Part shown: positions 5,585-8,320 of the stretch, one piece after another
Layout: each line of letters starts with the position of its first letter
How positions within the stretch are numbered: the stretch's first letter is position 1
Source: an uncultured Burkholderiales bacterium
GTDB taxonomy: Bacteria; Pseudomonadota; Gammaproteobacteria; Burkholderiales; Burkholderiaceae_E
Direction: 5' to 3'
Length of the DNA stretch: 8,320 nucleotides
Assembly: GCA_903898725.1 (NCBI GenBank)
Contig: CAIUGQ010000253.1
Location: forward strand, 1 to 8,320
Translations under genes and position numbers: made by a program
Notes under the pieces: model-generated
What the model saw: the letters and a program-made list of their open reading frames with translations, nothing else
The model's database searches: none
Told to the model about the DNA's origin: nothing

Positions 5585-6238
5585 ATGGTCGCCACCGACG
5601 TGCGCCGCGACACGCGGGGTCGGCCCCCCGCACGCGGTGTGGCGATGCGACCGCGCGGCGGGCGCATCGGCCCGAACGCGATCACCCGCGTCGCGCAGGC
5701 GCTGCGCGAGGAGGTCGGCGACGCCGCGACCCGCGCGGTGTTCGCACGGGCGGCGCTCGACGCGTACCTCGACGAGCCGCCGCTCGAGATGGTTGACGAG
5801 GCGCAGGTGCGCCGGCTGCATGCGGCCATGGGCGAGGCGATAGGCACGGTGCGCGCCGCCGCCGTGGCCCGCGAGGCCGGGACGCTGACGGGCGACTACC
5901 TGCTCGCGAAGCGCATCCCCGGGCCCGCGCAGGCGGTGCTCAGGCGGCTGCCCGCAGCGCTCGCCGAACGGATGCTGCTCGCCGCGGTCGGTCGCCACGC
6001 CTGGACCTTCGCGGGCAGCGGCCGATTCACGGCGACGCCGGGCGCACCGAGCGTCGTCGAGATCGCCGACAACCCGCTGTGCCGGGGCGTGGTCGCCGAT
6101 GCACCGGCCTGCCACTTCCATGCGGCCACTTTCGAGCGGCTGTGGCGCACCCTGGTGTCACCGCAGGTGCGTGTCGTCGAGACCGCCTGCTGCGCCTGCG
6201 GCGCAGCGGCCTGCCGGTTCGAGCTGCGGCGGCCCTGA
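5585..6238 (+). CDS. bchJ: Bacteriochlorophyll biosynthesis protein BchJ (V4R domain)
   Basis: This 217-residue protein follows bchE by eight bases, the bchE-bchJ order known from Rhodobacter. It carries a C-terminal 4-vinyl-reductase (V4R) domain, about residues 110-215, with the characteristic late cluster E199-x2-C202-C203-A-C205-G ending at C210-RFEL, likely a small-molecule or metal-binding site. BchJ was first proposed as the 8-vinyl reductase. Later work assigned that reaction to BciA/BciB, and BchJ is now thought to assist, perhaps by handling Mg-tetrapyrrole substrates. The N-terminal 27 residues are Arg-rich and poorly conserved. The ATG at 5585 is chosen for position, but no good ribosome site precedes it, and an internal ATG at 5645 (197 residues) is a real alternative. 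Translation is probably coupled to bchE. Identification rests on domain plus neighbour; I am fairly sure. Confidence 0.87.
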   Translation: MVATDVRRDTRGRPPARGVAMRPRGGRIGPNAITRVAQALREEVGDAATRAVFARAALDAYLDEPPLEMVDEAQVRRLHAAMGEAIGTVRAAAVAREAGTLTGDYLLAKRIPGPAQAVLRRLPAALAERMLLAAVGRHAWTFAGSGRFTATPGAPSVVEIADNPLCRGVVADAPACHFHAATFERLWRTLVSPQVRVVETACCACGAAACRFELRRP

Positions 6239-6352
6239 GTCGCCAGCCCGTCCCCGCCCGCGCTCGAGCCCCACCAACGCGTCGCGCGAGCGCGTGGCGG
6301 TATGCTGTCGGCCCGTTCCCTGCCCCGGCCTGCCGCGCGCATCGCCCGTCCG

Positions 6353-7090
6353 ATGTCCGAACTCCTCGTCCTCGCCGCCGGTGCCGCGGTCGCCGGCTTC
6401 GTCCAAGGCATCTCCGGCTTTGCGTTCAGCATGGTCGCGCTCTCCATCTGGGCCTGGTCGATCGAGCCCACGCTCGCCACGGCGATGGCGGTCTGCGGCG
6501 GGCTGAGCGGCCAGCTCTTCTCGGCGGTCACCGTGCGCCGCGGCCTGCACCTGCCGGTCCTGTGGCCGTTCCTCGCGGGCGGTGCGCTCGGCATCCCGAT
6601 CGGCGTGCTCGCCCTGCCCCATCTGGACCCTGCCCGCTTCAAGCTCGTGCTCGGCATCGTGCTCCTCGCCTGCTGCACCGGCATGCTGTTCGCGCGGCGC
6701 CTGCCCTCGGTGGCACGCTTCGGGCGCGCGGGCGACGTCATCGCGGGCGCGCTCGGCGGTGCGATGGGCGGACTCGGCGGCATCACCGGCGCGGCGCCGG
6801 CGATGTGGTGCACGCTGCGCGGCTTCGAGCGCGACGCGCAGCGTGCGGTCGTCCAGAACTTCAACCTGCTCGCGCTCACCGCGACGCTCGTGGCACTGCT
6901 CGCCTCGGGCACGGTCCGGGTCGACATGCTGGGCGGGCTGCTGGTGGTCGTGCCGGCGCTGCTGCTGCCGTCCTGGATCGGCTCGCGCGTCTACCTCGGG
7001 CTCGATGCGGCCCGCTTCCGGCAGGTGGTGCTGGTCGTGGTGGCGCTGGCCGGCGCCGCGATGATCGCGGCCTCGTTCCGTGCGACGTGA
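6353..7090 (+). CDS. TauE/SafE-family membrane transporter (sulfite/anion exporter type)
   Basis: This 245-residue integral membrane protein matches the TauE/SafE (DUF81) family, whose characterised members export sulfite, sulfoacetate or related organic anions. It has about eight hydrophobic segments and the family's internal duplication: GFVQGISGFAFSMVAL (15-30) in the first half echoes GGLGGITGAAPAMWC (139-153) in the second. The chosen ATG gives MSELLVLAAGAAVAGF, a normal start just before helix 1. An upstream in-frame ATG at 6302 would add 17 basic, Pro-rich residues and has a slightly better purine-rich GTGGCGG before it, so the start is uncertain. It lies 114 bases after bchJ on the same strand, with no terminator seen, and overlaps the next gene by 11 bases. 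A photosynthetic role is not implied. Substrate is unknown. Confidence 0.86.
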   Translation: MSELLVLAAGAAVAGFVQGISGFAFSMVALSIWAWSIEPTLATAMAVCGGLSGQLFSAVTVRRGLHLPVLWPFLAGGALGIPIGVLALPHLDPARFKLVLGIVLLACCTGMLFARRLPSVARFGRAGDVIAGALGGAMGGLGGITGAAPAMWCTLRGFERDAQRAVVQNFNLLALTATLVALLASGTVRVDMLGGLLVVVPALLLPSWIGSRVYLGLDAARFRQVVLVVVALAGAAMIAASFRAT

Positions 7091-7547
7091 CCCGACCGGG
7101 CGCCCGCCCGCCCCCACGGCCCCGGCCCGCCCGACCGACTGGCGGGCCCGACTGCGCGACGCCGCGCCGCCTCGACGGGTGATGCTCGAGGCCGCCTTCG
7201 CCGGCATCCCGGCGGGCAGCACCCTCTACGTCGCGACGCCGGCGCAGCTGGCCGAACGCATCGCGGCCATCCCCGAGGGCGAGACCCTCGAGGTGCGCGC
7301 ACTGCGCGATGCGCTGGCGCGGGCCCACGATGCCGATGCGACCTGTCCGGTGACCACCGGCCTCTTCCTGCGCATCGTCGCCGAAGCCGCCTGGGACGCG
7401 CTCCAGGACGGCACGCCGCTCGAGCGGATCGTCCCGTTCTGGCGGGTCATCGACCCGGCCTCGCCGGTCGCGGCGCGCCTGCGCTGCGGCGTCGACTGGA
7501 TCCAGGCGATGCGGGCCCGCGAGGCCGCCGCACCGTCGACGCCCTGA
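7080..7547 (+). CDS. Small protein resembling MGMT/alkyltransferase-like DNA-binding proteins
   Basis: I recognise this 155-residue protein only tentatively. After a Pro/Arg-rich start it has the layout of the winged-helix domain of O6-methylguanine-DNA methyltransferases: a short strand and helix (EGETLEVRALRDALARAH, 81-98), a CPVTTGLFLRIVAEAA helix (104-119), then PFWRVIDP (134-141). PFWRV sits where active enzymes have PCHRV. With no cysteine there, it could not transfer alkyl groups. Alkyltransferase-like proteins (ATL) with Trp at that spot bind damaged DNA and flag it for excision repair. The GTG at 7080 overlaps the end of the exporter gene by 11 bases and keeps the DWRARL segment that I believe is also conserved in homologues. 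An ATG at 7182 (121 residues) is the alternative. No ribosome site is obvious. It may instead be a conserved protein of other function. Confidence 0.6.
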   Translation: MRRDPTGRPPAPTAPARPTDWRARLRDAAPPRRVMLEAAFAGIPAGSTLYVATPAQLAERIAAIPEGETLEVRALRDALARAHDADATCPVTTGLFLRIVAEAAWDALQDGTPLERIVPFWRVIDPASPVAARLRCGVDWIQAMRAREAAAPSTP

Positions 7548-7555
7548 GTGACACG

Positions 7556-7572
7556 GCGCGGCCCCGCCGCGC
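7556..7572. terminator. Possible bidirectional terminator hairpin between convergent genes
   Basis: A perfect 7-base-pair stem (GCGCGGC / GCCGCGC) with a CCC loop lies nine bases after the stop of the MGMT-like gene, in the 121-base gap where it meets the oppositely oriented permease gene. The position suits a shared terminator, but there is no T run on either side, so it is weakly supported. Confidence 0.3.
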
Positions 7573-7668
7573 TTCGGCATCACCGTCCGGCGCGGGCGCT
7601 GCGCGAAGACGCGACGCATGGCGCTCGCCGCGATTGCGGGGACGGTCCGCGCCCGAGGCCGCGCGCAG

Positions 7669-8320
7669 TCAGCGTGCCGCGAAGCGCCGCGCGAGCGGAT
7701 CGAGCAGCAGCCGCTCGCCCGCGTAGAACAGCGCGACGATCGCGAGGCAGGCCGCGAGCACGGTGGTGATGTCGGCCGAGCCCTGTGCGCGCAGCATCAG
7801 GAAGCCCAGCCCCGAGGTCGAGCCGAGCAGCTCGGCCACCAGCGCGATCTTCCACGCGACGCCGTAGGCGATCCGCAGCGCGCCGATCACGTAGGGCAGC
7901 AGCAGCGGCACCGTCACCGTCGCGAGCACGCGGGGGCGCCGTCGCGTGAAGCTGCGCGCCATCTCGAGCATCTCGCGGTCGACCTGCCGCAGGCCCTCGG
8001 CGACGTTGATCAGGCAGAACGGCACCAGGATCGCGACCTGCACGAAGATGATCGACAGGTGGCCCGGCGCGAACCAGATCGCCGCGAGGATCGCCCAGCC
8101 GATCGAGGGGAACGCGTTCAGGAAGGGCTGCAGCAGCCCCGAGATCAGGCCGTCGAGCACCGGCACCGCACGCGCGAGCAGTGCGAGCCCGCCGCCCAGC
8201 AGCAGCGCGATCGCCACCGAGGCGATCACGCGCACCGTCGAGGCGACGGTGTGCACGAGGAAGTCGGGGTCGGTGACCAGCACCAGCAGCCGCTCGCCCA
8301 CCGCGAGCGGCCCGGGCAGC
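7669..8320 (-). CDS. ABC transporter permease, SsuC/TauC type (5' end outside window)
   Basis: This is the membrane subunit of an ABC importer, of the group that takes up sulfonates, taurine, nitrate or thiamine-precursor-like compounds. The visible 216 residues contain about five or six hydrophobic helices and the conserved cytoplasmic loop EMLEMARSFTRRRPRVLATV followed by PLLLP, which docks onto the ATPase. The later AWKIALVAELLGSTSGLG block (155-170 of the visible part) is typical of SsuC/TauC permeases. The open frame continues to the right edge (reading LPGPLA just before a GTG at 8301), and the family usually has one more N-terminal helix. The true start is therefore outside the window. 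The central Gly of the loop consensus is replaced by Thr. The ATPase and binding-protein partners are not in the window. The substrate is unknown; sulfonate is only one possibility. Confidence 0.9.
   Translation of the reverse strand, partial: LPGPLAVGERLLVLVTDPDFLVHTVASTVRVIASVAIALLLGGGLALLARAVPVLDGLISGLLQPFLNAFPSIGWAILAAIWFAPGHLSIIFVQVAILVPFCLINVAEGLRQVDREMLEMARSFTRRRPRVLATVTVPLLLPYVIGALRIAYGVAWKIALVAELLGSTSGLGFLMLRAQGSADITTVLAACLAIVALFYAGERLLLDPLARRFAAR

Noticed and set aside
3774..5633. Long minus-strand open frame antisense to bchE
   Set aside because: The product is a His/Arg/Asp/Val repetitive translation typical of third-position GC bias. bchE on the other strand is unambiguous.
6301..6306. 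TATGCT as a -10 promoter element for the TauE-family gene
   Set aside because: It matches four of six bases, but there is no -35 at suitable spacing. The same bases also include a possible ATG start, so the evidence is too thin.
5896..6927. Minus-strand open frame of about 340 codons across bchJ and the exporter gene
   Set aside because: It is antisense to two recognised genes and has a Ser/Arg/Ala-rich translation without any family motif.

Overview
The window is very GC-rich (roughly 70% by eye), densely coding DNA from a proteobacterium. A bacteriochlorophyll gene pair (bchE-bchJ) sits behind a CrtJ/PpsR-type palindrome and an FNR-type box. This makes the host an anoxygenic purple phototroph, able to make, or descended from makers of, bacteriochlorophyll without oxygen. 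Gene style and the control logic fit the Rubrivivax-like Burkholderiales best. An alphaproteobacterium cannot be excluded from sequence alone.

Left part (1-2083, minus strand): a TRAP transporter operon reads leftwards as dctP (periplasmic binding protein), dctQ (small membrane subunit) and dctM (large membrane subunit, cut by the window edge). dctQ and dctM overlap by ATGA. A textbook -24/-12 sigma-54 promoter lies about 77 bases upstream of dctP. Divergent from it on the plus strand are two genes, a D-glutamate cyclase/YcsI-family (DUF1445) protein and a DUF2848 protein. Together they look like a small uptake-and-catabolism module for an organic acid, perhaps related to glutamate or 5-oxoproline.

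Middle (3642-6238, plus strand): an AT-rich control region of about 50 bases stands out from the GC-rich surroundings. It holds a sigma-70-like promoter, a PpsR/CrtJ palindrome and an overlapping FNR-like box. It is followed by a leader with a long imperfect hairpin whose 3' arm covers the bchE Shine-Dalgarno sequence. Then come bchE (oxygen-independent Mg-protoporphyrin monomethyl ester cyclase, GTG start, His-rich C-terminal tail) and, 8 bases later, bchJ (V4R-domain protein). No other photosynthesis gene is present, so this is either an edge of the photosynthesis cluster or a detached pair.

Right part (6239-8320): a TauE/SafE-family membrane exporter overlaps by 11 bases a small protein that looks like an alkyltransferase-like (MGMT-related) DNA-binding protein without the reactive cysteine. 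Converging on these from the right edge is a minus-strand ABC transporter permease of the SsuC/TauC type, cut at its 5' end by the window. No RNA genes, insertion sequences, CRISPR arrays or attachment sites were seen.
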